A stretch of DNA of 64,000 nucleotides. It comes from Bacteroidota bacterium (lineage in GTDB: Bacteria > Bacteroidota > Ignavibacteria > Ignavibacteriales > Ignavibacteriaceae). The notes below the pieces were generated by a model, which had not been told where the DNA came from, did no database searches, and was given only the letters and a program-made list of their open reading frames with translations. The position numbers and the translations under genes are program-made. The DNA lies in the NCBI GenBank assembly GCA_021815405.1, contig JAKAGV010000003.1:124001-188000 (forward strand), given 5' to 3'. The first letter of the stretch is position 1, and each line of letters starts with the position of its first letter. Shown here piece after piece: positions 54,101 through 61,179 of the stretch.

Positions 54101-55486
54101 ATCGGAATGTTGTTCTATAATAAAGGATATTTTGAAGACTCAATAGAACATTTCGGAAAAGCGCTTAGTGCGATAGACATTAAAACCGAAAGAAGTGATG
54201 TTGGAGAATTATTGAGGCTTGCTGCAAACTTTTCTTTTATTCTTATGAAACTTTATCTCCAGGTATTTAAACCAAAAAGAAAGCCGTCTGCAAGAGATTA
54301 CGAGCTGTTTGATATCTATTACAAGACCGCCAATGCGTATGCAAACCTTAACGGGAAGAAAATGTTTTTCTGGCTGATGGACCTGTTGAAAATGAAATTA
54401 GGCTTCGTGTTAACACCAGAAGATGGTTTTGAAACGTATGCATTTGGGAGTTCATTGTTTACTTACAGCGGGCTTTCTTTTTCGCTTGGGGAAATATTTC
54501 TGGAAAGAGCTAAGACAATAGCACGGGTTCATGGAATTGATGACATTTATAATATGAGTTATGATGAATCCATCTTTATTACTCTTAGCGGCAATTGGAA
54601 GAACTTTACTAAAATTAACGAAAGGCTTCTGGATCTAAAGCTGAGAGCGGGAGATTTATTCGGCGCTACTTACCAGATAAGCTGGGCATTATATATTATC
54701 ATTGGTAAAGGCAAATATGATTACGCAGAATATCTTATTAACAAAGGAGACGAAATAGCCGATACTTACGATTTTGATTACGGCAAGCTTTATATGCTTT
54801 CATTTAAAGCTGACTTGGAGCTTAGCAAGAGAAACCTGCATAAGGCAATAAGTTATTATAACGATACCTGTCTGCTCGCTGAAAAGCTCGGACTTACTTC
54901 GTGGATACTTGGCTTGTCTGGCAAAAGAACTAAAGCATACATCCTTCTTAACGATTACGCTTCGGCGAAAGATTCCATCAACAAAGCTGAACAAGCATCA
55001 TTGGTAGCTGATTCGCTTACACCTATGCTTCTTTCTTATTTTTATGCCTACAAGCTTTTTTATCATGTAAACCTTTTTAAAAAATCCCAAAATGATGTTC
55101 TTCAAGATGAAATTAAATTGCATGAAAAGGAAATCCTTCATAGATGGAAGTCTGTACTTAAGATTTCAAACAAAGTTGCTGAGATAAAACCTGAAGTGAA
55201 TATGATTGTAGGGAAATATTACCTTTGTAAAAATAAATTTAGAAAAGCGCACAAATATTTTTTGAAGAGCATTGCTTATGCAGAGCACCTTGAAGAACTT
55301 CCTGAACTGGGAAGAAGCTATCTCGAATTTGGCAAGTTCCTTTCTGACCCTAGAGTTCGTATTAAAAATAAAAATCCGGAAAAATATTTTACTGAAGCGG
55401 AGAAAATATTCGAAGCATTAAATCTTCAGTGGGATCTGAATGAATTAAAAAGAATTAGAAATTTTCAGCGGGGTAATCAGAATTAA
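51200..55486 (+). CDS. Ser/Thr kinase fused to degenerate cyclase, STAND/AAA ATPase and TPRs (K7)
   Basis: 1428 residues, no transmembrane segment. Kinase (8-275): GEGGMGVVYKAED, VALKF, HRDIKTENIM, VMDFGLAAL. A lysine-rich coiled coil (about 275-295) leads to a class III cyclase-like domain (about 296-470). There the metal-binding aspartates and the catalytic Asn/Arg are replaced (VYMQIQNYQ, TNTGEAVLYFG, GDAVEIALALL), so it should be inactive. An AAA_16-type ATPase follows, with Walker A ADAGIGKSR near 523 and Walker B IVFIIEDLHWAD near 650. About 500 residues of TPR-like helices end the protein. It resembles cyclase-STAND-TPR regulators to which a kinase has been joined. A signal integrator is a reasonable inference. 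Confidence 0.93.
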   Translation: MIGEIILHYKILEKLGEGGMGVVYKAEDTELKRYVALKFLPTNISSSSEEAAMLKLEAQAAAMLNHPNICTVYAIEEEKNGRFISMEYMDGITLRKKVADGPLAIGEGISYAIQISEALNEAHKKGMIHRDIKTENIMINAKNQVKVMDFGLAALKNSITESSFNGTFGTLAYLSPEQTLNKPPGFTSDIWSYGIVCYEMFTGRLPFFDEYEAAIIYSILNEEPIPPSHIRLDIPLELESIILKCMQKEEENRYQSAEQIVHDLRKLNKEIEVQSIREDFKKEHHKKEKKAAEQKQAAIVYMQIQNYQELSGLIGQENMVGMLESYYQVINYSAQKYGGTVNKTNTGEAVLYFGLPEAIENSSQKALRAVIEIKEGFISIRKEYGISDLYNLNIAVSSGTVIAGSISSGDKFEYTVLGDAVEIALALLGSAVNGRILVNSITYKILKDVFEFKQLKSISLKGRRDPVEVYELLIDGINFKSDNLQTTRLIKSEIVGRADELNRLENLIINSKNGQGSVVSIIADAGIGKSRIINELKKKDIIKQVILLEGKAESTEKNVSYHPVTGILKQWAQIHENDNESQAFTKLENSIRSLFNEETGEVLPFIAALMGFRLKGDYEKRIADISSEALSKLIQKSMRELILKGSEVNPIVFIIEDLHWADQSSIELLQSLFRLAENNRLLFICTLRPNYHETGDKMISAIKERYAGFYTEIKLESLNVNDCLLLLENLLKMKSLPEKIKESVLKNTEGNPFFIEEVIRSLIDDNIIEINNGQFIVSHSVEDIVVPVSIKDVLLARIDKLDENVKYTLKVASVIGRYFLYEVLKKVMDNNNELEKNILTLIKLELIRENKDKSEREYLFYHALAQEAVYDTLLSKNRQELHLKVADAIESVFEEKTGDYFEVLAHHYSLGDDKEKAEKYLIKAGEKTLKNAASSEALNYFNEALNLYIQKYGANVDKGKIFMLEKNIGMLFYNKGYFEDSIEHFGKALSAIDIKTERSDVGELLRLAANFSFILMKLYLQVFKPKRKPSARDYELFDIYYKTANAYANLNGKKMFFWLMDLLKMKLGFVLTPEDGFETYAFGSSLFTYSGLSFSLGEIFLERAKTIARVHGIDDIYNMSYDESIFITLSGNWKNFTKINERLLDLKLRAGDLFGATYQISWALYIIIGKGKYDYAEYLINKGDEIADTYDFDYGKLYMLSFKADLELSKRNLHKAISYYNDTCLLAEKLGLTSWILGLSGKRTKAYILLNDYASAKDSINKAEQASLVADSLTPMLLSYFYAYKLFYHVNLFKKSQNDVLQDEIKLHEKEILHRWKSVLKISNKVAEIKPEVNMIVGKYYLCKNKFRKAHKYFLKSIAYAEHLEELPELGRSYLEFGKFLSDPRVRIKNKNPEKYFTEAEKIFEALNLQWDLNELKRIRNFQRGNQN

Positions 55487-55506
55487 AATAATATATCCCA
55501 AAAAGA

Positions 55507-57066
55507 ATGGAGAATAATATGATCAAAAATTTGTCCGCAGACATGCATGGTTTTTACCATCCCTCAAATGATGACGAAGTAAGGGATCTGATACTTTATG
55601 CAAAAATGAACCGGAAAAAAATCCGGGTCCGCGGCTCAGCTCATTCGGTTAAAGATGCTATATATACAAGTGCCGATTGGAGAACGAGCGATACCGGAAT
55701 AGATATAATGCTTGACAAAATGCGAGAAGTCAAAATCGACAAAGAGAATAAAACAGTCAAAGTCCAGGCAGGATGTCATCTAGGAAGAGACCCTTACGAC
55801 CCGTCGGGTACCTCTAATTTGATTAACAGCTTGTTCTATCAACTCGACATGGAAGGTCTTGCAGTGCCGGATATGGGAGGTATAATTCATCAGACAGTAG
55901 GCGGATTTATTTCCACTGGTTCCGCCGGCGGATCAATCCAACACGCCTTTGGAGATCAGATCATCGGTATAAAACTTATTGATGGAAACGGCGAGACTCA
56001 CCATTTAACGAAGGAAAGCGGAGACTTGTTTTATGCTGCAGGTATTTCTCTCGGGCTCCTGGGAATTATTACGGAAGTTTCTTTCAACCTCGTAGATAAT
56101 TTTGATATTATGGGAGAGGAAACAACGACAACAGTGGATGATTGTAAAATAGATCTTTTCGGCAACGGTAAGGACGGAAAAAAAAGTTTAAAAGATTTTT
56201 TGACGGATACCGAGTACACAAGGTTAATGTGGTGGCCTCAGAACGGGCTGGAAAGAATGGTCGTTTGGGAAGCTCATCAGATGAAACCTGGCGACTATAA
56301 TAAACAAACAGGAACCAAAGAAAATTTTCATCAGAAGCCTTATCTCGAGTTTCAAAAAATGTGGGGAACCGAATACCCGCAGGAAGCCGCAGGTGGATTA
56401 TTTTATTCCATTGTAGGGAACTGGAATACAATTGAGAATATAAAATCGATACCCTGGTATGTAAAATTATTATTGAAAATCATCGGTCATTTTTATCCTA
56501 CCAGCATACTCCCTTTGATACTTAAACAGTTTGTACCGCTTGATGCGGATAAAGATCCAAAAGGACCGCAAAAATTCTGGGATATTTGGTTCGGAGGACT
56601 GCCTATGGATAACCGTGTTAACGATCGGCTGGTTCCGGTTGAGTTTACTGAGATTTGGATACCTATTGAAAAGGCAGCTCTTGTTATGCAGAAAATGAGA
56701 GACTATTATAAGTCTGCTGGATATCGGGCAACTGGCTCATTCTCATGTGAAGTGTATGCTGCTAAAAAAAGCAGCTTCTGGCTCAGTCCCTCCTACGATA
56801 GAGATGTAATTAGGATAGATATATTTTGGTTTAAATATAACGAAGGTGATCCTGCAAAGGTCTATTATCCTCAATTCTGGAATCTTTTGATGAACGACAA
56901 AGATATAAGCTGTCGCTTTCATTGGGGTAAATATATGCCGGTAAATCCGGATTATCTTAAACAGCAATATCCGAAATTAAATGAATTCTTATCCATAAGG
57001 GATAAGCTGGATCCGGCTAAAATTTTCGTTACCAAATATTGGGAAGAGAGATTAGGAATTAAGTAA
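55507..57066 (+). CDS. FAD-linked oxidase, D-arabinono-1,4-lactone/alditol oxidase type
   Basis: A VAO-family flavoenzyme, 519 residues. The FAD-binding_4 domain is at the N-terminus: KIRVRGSAHSVKDA, where the histidine is at the position of the covalent flavin attachment site in alditol and lactone oxidases. Next come VQAGCHLGRDPYDP and a GGFISTGSAGGSIQHAFGDQ stretch that resembles the family's second FAD contact. The C-terminus (PKLNEFLSIRDKLDPAKIFV) is characteristic of the ALO domain. It oxidises a sugar lactone or polyol with transfer to oxygen or another acceptor; the substrate is unknown. It follows K7 by 20 bp on the same strand, probably in the same transcript. It has no signal peptide. 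Confidence 0.87.
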   Translation: MENNMIKNLSADMHGFYHPSNDDEVRDLILYAKMNRKKIRVRGSAHSVKDAIYTSADWRTSDTGIDIMLDKMREVKIDKENKTVKVQAGCHLGRDPYDPSGTSNLINSLFYQLDMEGLAVPDMGGIIHQTVGGFISTGSAGGSIQHAFGDQIIGIKLIDGNGETHHLTKESGDLFYAAGISLGLLGIITEVSFNLVDNFDIMGEETTTTVDDCKIDLFGNGKDGKKSLKDFLTDTEYTRLMWWPQNGLERMVVWEAHQMKPGDYNKQTGTKENFHQKPYLEFQKMWGTEYPQEAAGGLFYSIVGNWNTIENIKSIPWYVKLLLKIIGHFYPTSILPLILKQFVPLDADKDPKGPQKFWDIWFGGLPMDNRVNDRLVPVEFTEIWIPIEKAALVMQKMRDYYKSAGYRATGSFSCEVYAAKKSSFWLSPSYDRDVIRIDIFWFKYNEGDPAKVYYPQFWNLLMNDKDISCRFHWGKYMPVNPDYLKQQYPKLNEFLSIRDKLDPAKIFVTKYWEERLGIK

Positions 57067-57185
57067 TTACAAAATTAAATCATTTCCTTTTCCTGAAAAT
57101 TTATTTTTTAAGGTTTCGAATTAGGCTAAACTAAATAGGTCTAAAACAAGCTGCAAATCTGAAACGACGCAAGTACAAAAAATAT

Positions 57186-57458
57186 CATGCTGTCTCGAAA
57201 GCTTTCTTTTGGGCTATAAACTTTGAGCTTTTTGCAATAGTCGTATTCAGCCTGCTTCCGGTCGGCTTAATGCAGACTTGGGCTTCAGTTAAATATGGTT
57301 ACTGGTATGCAAGAAGCGCTGAGTTTCTGCAGTCCTCAACTATGCAGGCTTTACGTTGGACAAGAGCTTTTGGTGATACCATCTTTGCAATAGGAGTGAT
57401 AGTTTTGGTTGTCTTTATATTCAACCTTTCAGTCAAGTTTATAAAGGATAGAGCCTAG
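57186..57458 (+). pseudogene. norZ: 3' remnant of a quinol-type nitric oxide reductase
   Basis: About 90 codons in one frame match the last two transmembrane segments of NorZ/NorB: FWAINFELFAIVVFSLLPVG, QTWASVKYGYWYARSAEFLQ, then LRWTRAFGDTIFAIGVIVLVVFIFN. Full qNOR has about 750 residues and all heme-binding parts are absent here. Upstream sequence has no earlier qNOR homology that I can see. A short ATG-initiated frame (57270-57458) exists but is only the tail, so this is a relic and not a small gene. Confidence 0.8.
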
Positions 57459-57470
57459 GAATATTAATTA

Positions 57471-57591
57471 CTGAAATTATGCAAAATGGAAGAAATGATT
57501 AATTTGTTATTCTGAACTAGTTTCGGAATCTTTATTTTAAGATGTTTTTAGATGCTGAAACAAGTTCAGCATGACAATTGCATAACTTCAA
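57471..57591. mobile_element. MITE-like element, copy D
   Basis: A 121-bp element. The left end is CTGAAATTATGCAA; the right end is the complement with two changes. Flanking 7-bp repeats TTAATTA lie at 57464-57470 and 57592-57598. The right internal hairpin ATGCTGAA/TTCAGCAT is perfect; the left one pairs with one G-T. It sits 12 bp after the qNOR remnant. Confidence 0.78.
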
Positions 57592-57619
57592 TTAATTAAA
57601 TAATTATCTAAGACGTATT

Positions 57620-57654
57620 AAAAAAGTTGTCTTGAAAGGCAGCTTTTTTATTTA
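57620..57654 (+). terminator. Terminator between convergent units
   Basis: AAAAAAGTTGTC and GGCAGCTTTTTT pair fully if G-U is allowed on the + strand, with a 6-nt loop, and end in a T-run. On the minus strand the stem has two mismatches. It closes the rightward unit and possibly also the leftward one. Confidence 0.65.
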
Positions 57655-57656
57655 AC

Positions 57657-57881
57657 TTACTTAATAGCATCCATGGGACAAATTTCAATGCATCGTGGAT
57701 AATCAAATAAAATGCAGCCGTTACATTTTCGCTGGTCTATAAAATAATGTACGGCAGGTTTATAAGTCCTTTTCATTTTAATCTTAGAGCTATCAATCGA
57801 AGGGCTGAGTATTGCTTTTTCCAAACATTCTATCTCGCAAGCGCTGCAGTTTATACAATCATTAGTTATAACATAGGGCAT
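57657..57881 (-). CDS. Small ferredoxin, two [4Fe-4S] clusters
   Basis: 74 residues with two cluster motifs: CINCSACEIECLEKAI (residues 9-24) and CNGCILFDYPRCIEICPMDA (about 53-72). In both, the fourth cysteine is displaced from the usual CxxxCP. The first has CxxCxxCxxxC without proline after it. It is a distant relative of the ferredoxin at 31.8 kb. It is the last gene of the leftward unit and overlaps the preceding gene by 1 bp (TAATG). It is probably the electron donor or carrier for the membrane proteins in the unit. Confidence 0.85.
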   Translation of the reverse strand: MPYVITNDCINCSACEIECLEKAILSPSIDSSKIKMKRTYKPAVHYFIDQRKCNGCILFDYPRCIEICPMDAIK

Positions 57882-58336
57882 TAAAACTTTTCTCCTCTCG
57901 CTTCTCGAATCTGACTGCCTACAGCTCTAATTCTTCCCCAAATTGCATAAAAGAAAATGATAATTGCAAATACCTGGAAGACAGAAAAAATCGATATACT
58001 AATTTCAAATATTTTTAGATATGTAAAAGCGATTGCTATTTGAAATATAAATCGTAGTGCTGTTGAAATAGTCATTATCCAATAAGTAACAAGAATAAGT
58101 GTTGGATTATATCTTTTATCGTTCTTTTCAGCTCGGGGGAAAAACCATAAAGCTACTCCCATTATCATCATCATTACTGAGCCTACAAGAATTATGTGTG
58201 TATGAGCGGAAATAATCTCAGGCATTACACCGGCATTAAACAGGTGTTTATTAAGTGACATATATAGCCCTGTAAGAATTCCTGATATCAGAAAGATTAT
58301 GCTCGTTTTAATAAAATATCTAACGGTGGAAAACAT
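57881..58336 (-). CDS. Small heme-copper-oxidase-subunit-I-like membrane protein
   Basis: 151 residues with four transmembrane segments. Segment 2 carries SAHTHIILVGSVMMMIMGVALWFFP, in which H45 and H47 are placed like the heme-ligand histidine of oxidase/NO-reductase subunit I. The same H-x6-G...MG...P pattern occurs twice in the 450-residue protein of this unit. Annotation pipelines would call it a cbb3-type subunit I fragment, but it is a complete reading frame with its own start. It may bind heme and act with the larger protein. It lies 3 bp from the MIP18-type gene. Confidence 0.78.
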   Translation of the reverse strand: MFSTVRYFIKTSIIFLISGILTGLYMSLNKHLFNAGVMPEIISAHTHIILVGSVMMMIMGVALWFFPRAEKNDKRYNPTLILVTYWIMTISTALRFIFQIAIAFTYLKIFEISISIFSVFQVFAIIIFFYAIWGRIRAVGSQIREARGEKF

Positions 58337-58339
58337 AGT

Positions 58340-58642
58340 CTAATATCCTAACCGTTCTTTGGCATAATCAGTCATCATATCAGGTGTCCATTTAGGTTTC
58401 CAGACGAGATTAACTTCAATGCGTACTTTGTCGTCAAGATGCCTTATTGCATTTTCAACACCTTCCGCCATGCTTGAGTGCATCGGACAGCCGGGTGTTG
58501 TAAGGGTCATCGTTACAATTATTTTCTCACTTGAAATATCCAAATTGTAAATCAAACCGAGATCAACAATATTAATTCCTATCTCAGGATCGATTATATA
58601 ATGTAATGATTCCATAATTTGATCTTCAGTTAACATGGTCAT
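58340..58642 (-). CDS. MIP18/SufT-type metal-sulfur cluster assembly factor
   Basis: A 100-residue DUF59 protein: ESLHYIIDPEIGINIVDLGLIYNL is the family start, and MTLTTPGCPMHSSM carries the conserved cysteine that can hold or deliver Fe-S clusters. Such proteins (SufT, PaaD, MIP18) help mature Fe-S enzymes. Here it lies inside a unit with a ferredoxin and heme-oxidase-like proteins and probably matures a cluster protein of that unit. The start may be the third residue (MLTEDQI, 58636). Confidence 0.9.
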   Translation of the reverse strand: MTMLTEDQIMESLHYIIDPEIGINIVDLGLIYNLDISSEKIIVTMTLTTPGCPMHSSMAEGVENAIRHLDDKVRIEVNLVWKPKWTPDMMTDYAKERLGY

Positions 58643-58692
58643 TCCTTCTAACAGAAATTATCTTTTGTAAAATTAATAATGCAAAAATCATT

Positions 58693-60045
58693 TTATCTAA
58701 CTGCTTCTTTATCGTTTTTTACTACATCAATTTGTGCAGGAGCTGCAGTTAATTTTCCTTTTGCGGTATAGATGGAGTACATGTTATATGCAAAGATCAG
58801 CGTTCCGGTCAGCATTAATATGAAAGATATCAGCATAAGAGTATCAATATAAAGTGCAATACCTATTGCTCCTCCGGTAAAACCTGCAACCAAAAAATAC
58901 ATTTCTATTTTCGCCAACTTTTCATTAAACATTTCTTTAAGAAGCGGCACCGGCTCTTTTCCAACCTTGCTGCTGAACTTATGATACCAGACAAGGAAGG
59001 GAAGTATTTTATATAATTGACCGACAGTTAAGATCGAAAAGAAACCGATAAGCGACATAAACCCGTACAGCAATATCAAATTTAGTTCTATTGTTAAGTC
59101 GTTGAAGCTATACATAACAAGAAACAAACCTAGTATTGTGTCCAATAAGAGAACCGAAAAGGCAATTATGGAATGCTTCATCCCGATGTCAAACTTTTTT
59201 CTGAGCCGCCTCTTTAATATTAGGTATATTTGGTGAAGGAAAAACAAAATCCCTAATCCAATTAATGCAGTAAAAAAATAATAAATATAAGGGATAATTT
59301 TATAGTGCATTACTGTTGTAATACCAAGGAGACCTGTATTAACTAAAATAAATGCGAACACGGAACTCTTTTGTGAATAGCCATGAGAAAGCGAAAACAT
59401 CGGAATCAATTTGTACGACACACCCATAATAACAATCAGCACCCAACCGATAAATGCAACATCGACGTGAAGCTTTAGATATTGAAGATGATCGCCCTGT
59501 ATGAACGGATAGCCTAAATTTATTGCCATCAAAATTCCTGCAGCCGCTGTTGATAATAAATAGAATAGTGCGGCGATTAGATATATGCCGGTTATGTTCC
59601 ACTTCTTTACTTTTGCCATCGATGCGCTTATGTTAAAAATAAAAATCAGAATGGCAACAACCAGAAGCGAAGCGGAGACAGCCATATGCAAGCCGGTATC
59701 AAAACTCCAGAAAGCTGTTACTAATCCTATTACTCCGGCAAGATAAATCCAGAATTGTATTTCACCAAGCTTCTCACTGAATAGCTTTACTTCGAGTACT
59801 ACTGGAACAAGCTGGAACATTGCGCCGAATATTATCATTGTTATCCAGCCGAGTGTTGTTATGTGAACAAGAGCTAATAATATCGGCTGAAAATAGTGCC
59901 CGTGAATATTATTATATTCAAGAACAAGTAGAATGTTGAGTAAAATAAAAAACACGATTGAAGTAATAAAATATTTTGAAACCATTCTAAAAGACGGCGA
60001 CATTTTTGATGCTAACGATCCCGATGTTTCTCCGATTACTGACAT
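58693..60045 (-). CDS. Multi-pass membrane protein related to heme-copper oxidase subunit I
   Basis: 450 residues with about 12 transmembrane segments and no signal peptide. Two internal segments repeat a pattern with a histidine at the start of the helix: H61ITTLGWITMIIFG...P81 and H193VDVAFIGWVLIVIMG...P215. A third copy near 330-349 has lost the histidine. This resembles the NnrS/subunit-I-like group of heme-binding membrane proteins tied to nitric oxide metabolism. The canonical set of six histidines of true oxidases is not evident, so catalysis is doubtful. Its start overlaps the stop of the DUF2249 gene upstream by 1 bp. Confidence 0.8.
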   Translation of the reverse strand: MSVIGETSGSLASKMSPSFRMVSKYFITSIVFFILLNILLVLEYNNIHGHYFQPILLALVHITTLGWITMIIFGAMFQLVPVVLEVKLFSEKLGEIQFWIYLAGVIGLVTAFWSFDTGLHMAVSASLLVVAILIFIFNISASMAKVKKWNITGIYLIAALFYLLSTAAAGILMAINLGYPFIQGDHLQYLKLHVDVAFIGWVLIVIMGVSYKLIPMFSLSHGYSQKSSVFAFILVNTGLLGITTVMHYKIIPYIYYFFTALIGLGILFFLHQIYLILKRRLRKKFDIGMKHSIIAFSVLLLDTILGLFLVMYSFNDLTIELNLILLYGFMSLIGFFSILTVGQLYKILPFLVWYHKFSSKVGKEPVPLLKEMFNEKLAKIEMYFLVAGFTGGAIGIALYIDTLMLISFILMLTGTLIFAYNMYSIYTAKGKLTAAPAQIDVVKNDKEAVR

Positions 60046-60866
60046 TATTCTTTCTTTTTGGTTACGATGACTTTAAAATAGTTTTCTTGAATTTTTAGCG
60101 CCTCAGCTTGGTAACCGCGTTCTTCAAGCTTTTCGTAAAGCATCAGCGGATCCCGGTGATGATGAACCACCAGTACGGAATTATCATCTAGCTGTGGGAG
60201 TGTTTCGAGAATTTTTAACATCGGCTCCGGAGGCTCTAGTTCTCTTACATCAATTTCAATTATGTTTTCTGAAACTTGAGATGGGTGTATAACATTATTA
60301 TTATTGATCAGTTGGTTGGAATTTTCACTTGACTCATTATCTTTCTTTATAAAATAAACATAATATTCACTTGGCTTCTTAAATGTAACGTGTTGGTACT
60401 TTTTCTTTTCCATAACCGCATACAAAGGAATAGGCTCAAATGAATTTATTAATAAAAGCACTTCGTCATCTTTAAGCATTTTCACTTTATTCATAATATC
60501 TAAAAACGGATCTTTACCCGATTGAATAATCGGTCGTACATCCAGCTCTATTATTTTTTTGTTTTCAATGCTTTGTAAAAAAGAATTGTCCGGCTCATCA
60601 GCCTGATGATCATCGCTTTCTGAATTCTCTGGAATAATTTGAATCTGTGAATCCGGATTGACGGCTTTGTTCAATTCTTTAAGAAGATCACTTAATTTTA
60701 TCCCTGCAACAGATGCAGCATGCTCAACATTTACCCTTGAAGCCAGAGCCTTCCTTAAAACTTTATTTTTTAATTTATTAAAGTGCGGACTTGCCTTTAT
60801 CAAAACTTCAAGCGTTTCCGGGTATGCTTCAAGCATCATAGATATTTTCATTTCCTTTGTAATCAT
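60045..60866 (-). CDS. DUF1858-DUF2249-DUF2249 protein
   Basis: 273 residues, soluble. The N-terminal DUF1858-like helical domain (about 1-70) has KISMMLEAYPETLEVLIKAS. Two DUF2249 domains follow: IIELDVRPI...EVLLLINSFEPIPLYAVMEK (about 108-175) and IIEIDVRELEPPEPM...SVLVVHHHRDPLMLYEKLEE (about 200-270). DUF2249 resembles TusA-like folds. These proteins often sit with nitric oxide reductase or denitrification genes, but no biochemical activity is established to my knowledge. It forms one unit with the oxidase-like gene that it overlaps. Confidence 0.88.
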   Translation of the reverse strand: MITKEMKISMMLEAYPETLEVLIKASPHFNKLKNKVLRKALASRVNVEHAASVAGIKLSDLLKELNKAVNPDSQIQIIPENSESDDHQADEPDNSFLQSIENKKIIELDVRPIIQSGKDPFLDIMNKVKMLKDDEVLLLINSFEPIPLYAVMEKKKYQHVTFKKPSEYYVYFIKKDNESSENSNQLINNNNVIHPSQVSENIIEIDVRELEPPEPMLKILETLPQLDDNSVLVVHHHRDPLMLYEKLEERGYQAEALKIQENYFKVIVTKKKE

Positions 60867-60886
60867 TGTAATTGCCGGAAATTCTT

Positions 60887-61126
60887 TTAAGCGGTTTTTG
60901 TAATATTTACTTTCCAGACTTGCGGTCCTCTTTCAATATATTCCCAGCTAAATTGTCCGCTGCGCTCTGCCTGGAATTGATAATACAGCGGCATAGGATC
61001 ATGATCGTTTATTAACTGGAATGTTTCCTCCAGATTTAATTTATCAAATGTGGAAAAGATTGTTGGGTGTTTTTCTCTCGGCGGCACAGGTCTTATATCA
61101 AGTTCTTTAATTACAGAAGCGCTCAT
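60887..61126 (-). CDS. Single-domain DUF2249 protein
   Basis: 79 residues, one DUF2249 domain: IKELDIRPVPPREKHPTIF, then LINDHDPMPLYYQFQAERSG and WKVNITK. It begins the leftward unit, 20 bp before the three-domain DUF2249 gene, and lies 54 bp from the TGACTTAAGTCA palindrome. It is probably the first gene of the transcript controlled by that site. It is a paralogue of the domains in the next gene. Activity unknown; a sulfur- or NO-related role is inferred from context only. Confidence 0.88.
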   Translation of the reverse strand: MSASVIKELDIRPVPPREKHPTIFSTFDKLNLEETFQLINDHDPMPLYYQFQAERSGQFSWEYIERGPQVWKVNITKTA

Positions 61127-61179
61127 CTTATTACCTTTATTTTTTGATGCAAAACTATTGAAAGGAAGAGCGCATTCCT

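Noticed and set aside
51200-55486. Calling the cyclase-like domain of K7 an active adenylate cyclase
   Set aside because: Both metal-binding aspartates and the catalytic Asn/Arg pair are replaced.
57270-57458. A 62-codon ATG-initiated frame that could be a small membrane protein gene
   Set aside because: It is the tail of a longer in-frame stretch homologous to the qNOR C-terminus; the ATG is an internal methionine.
58693-60045. Calling the 450-residue protein a cytochrome c oxidase subunit I
   Set aside because: Only two of the helix histidines expected for heme and copper binding are evident, and the neighbours are not oxidase subunits.
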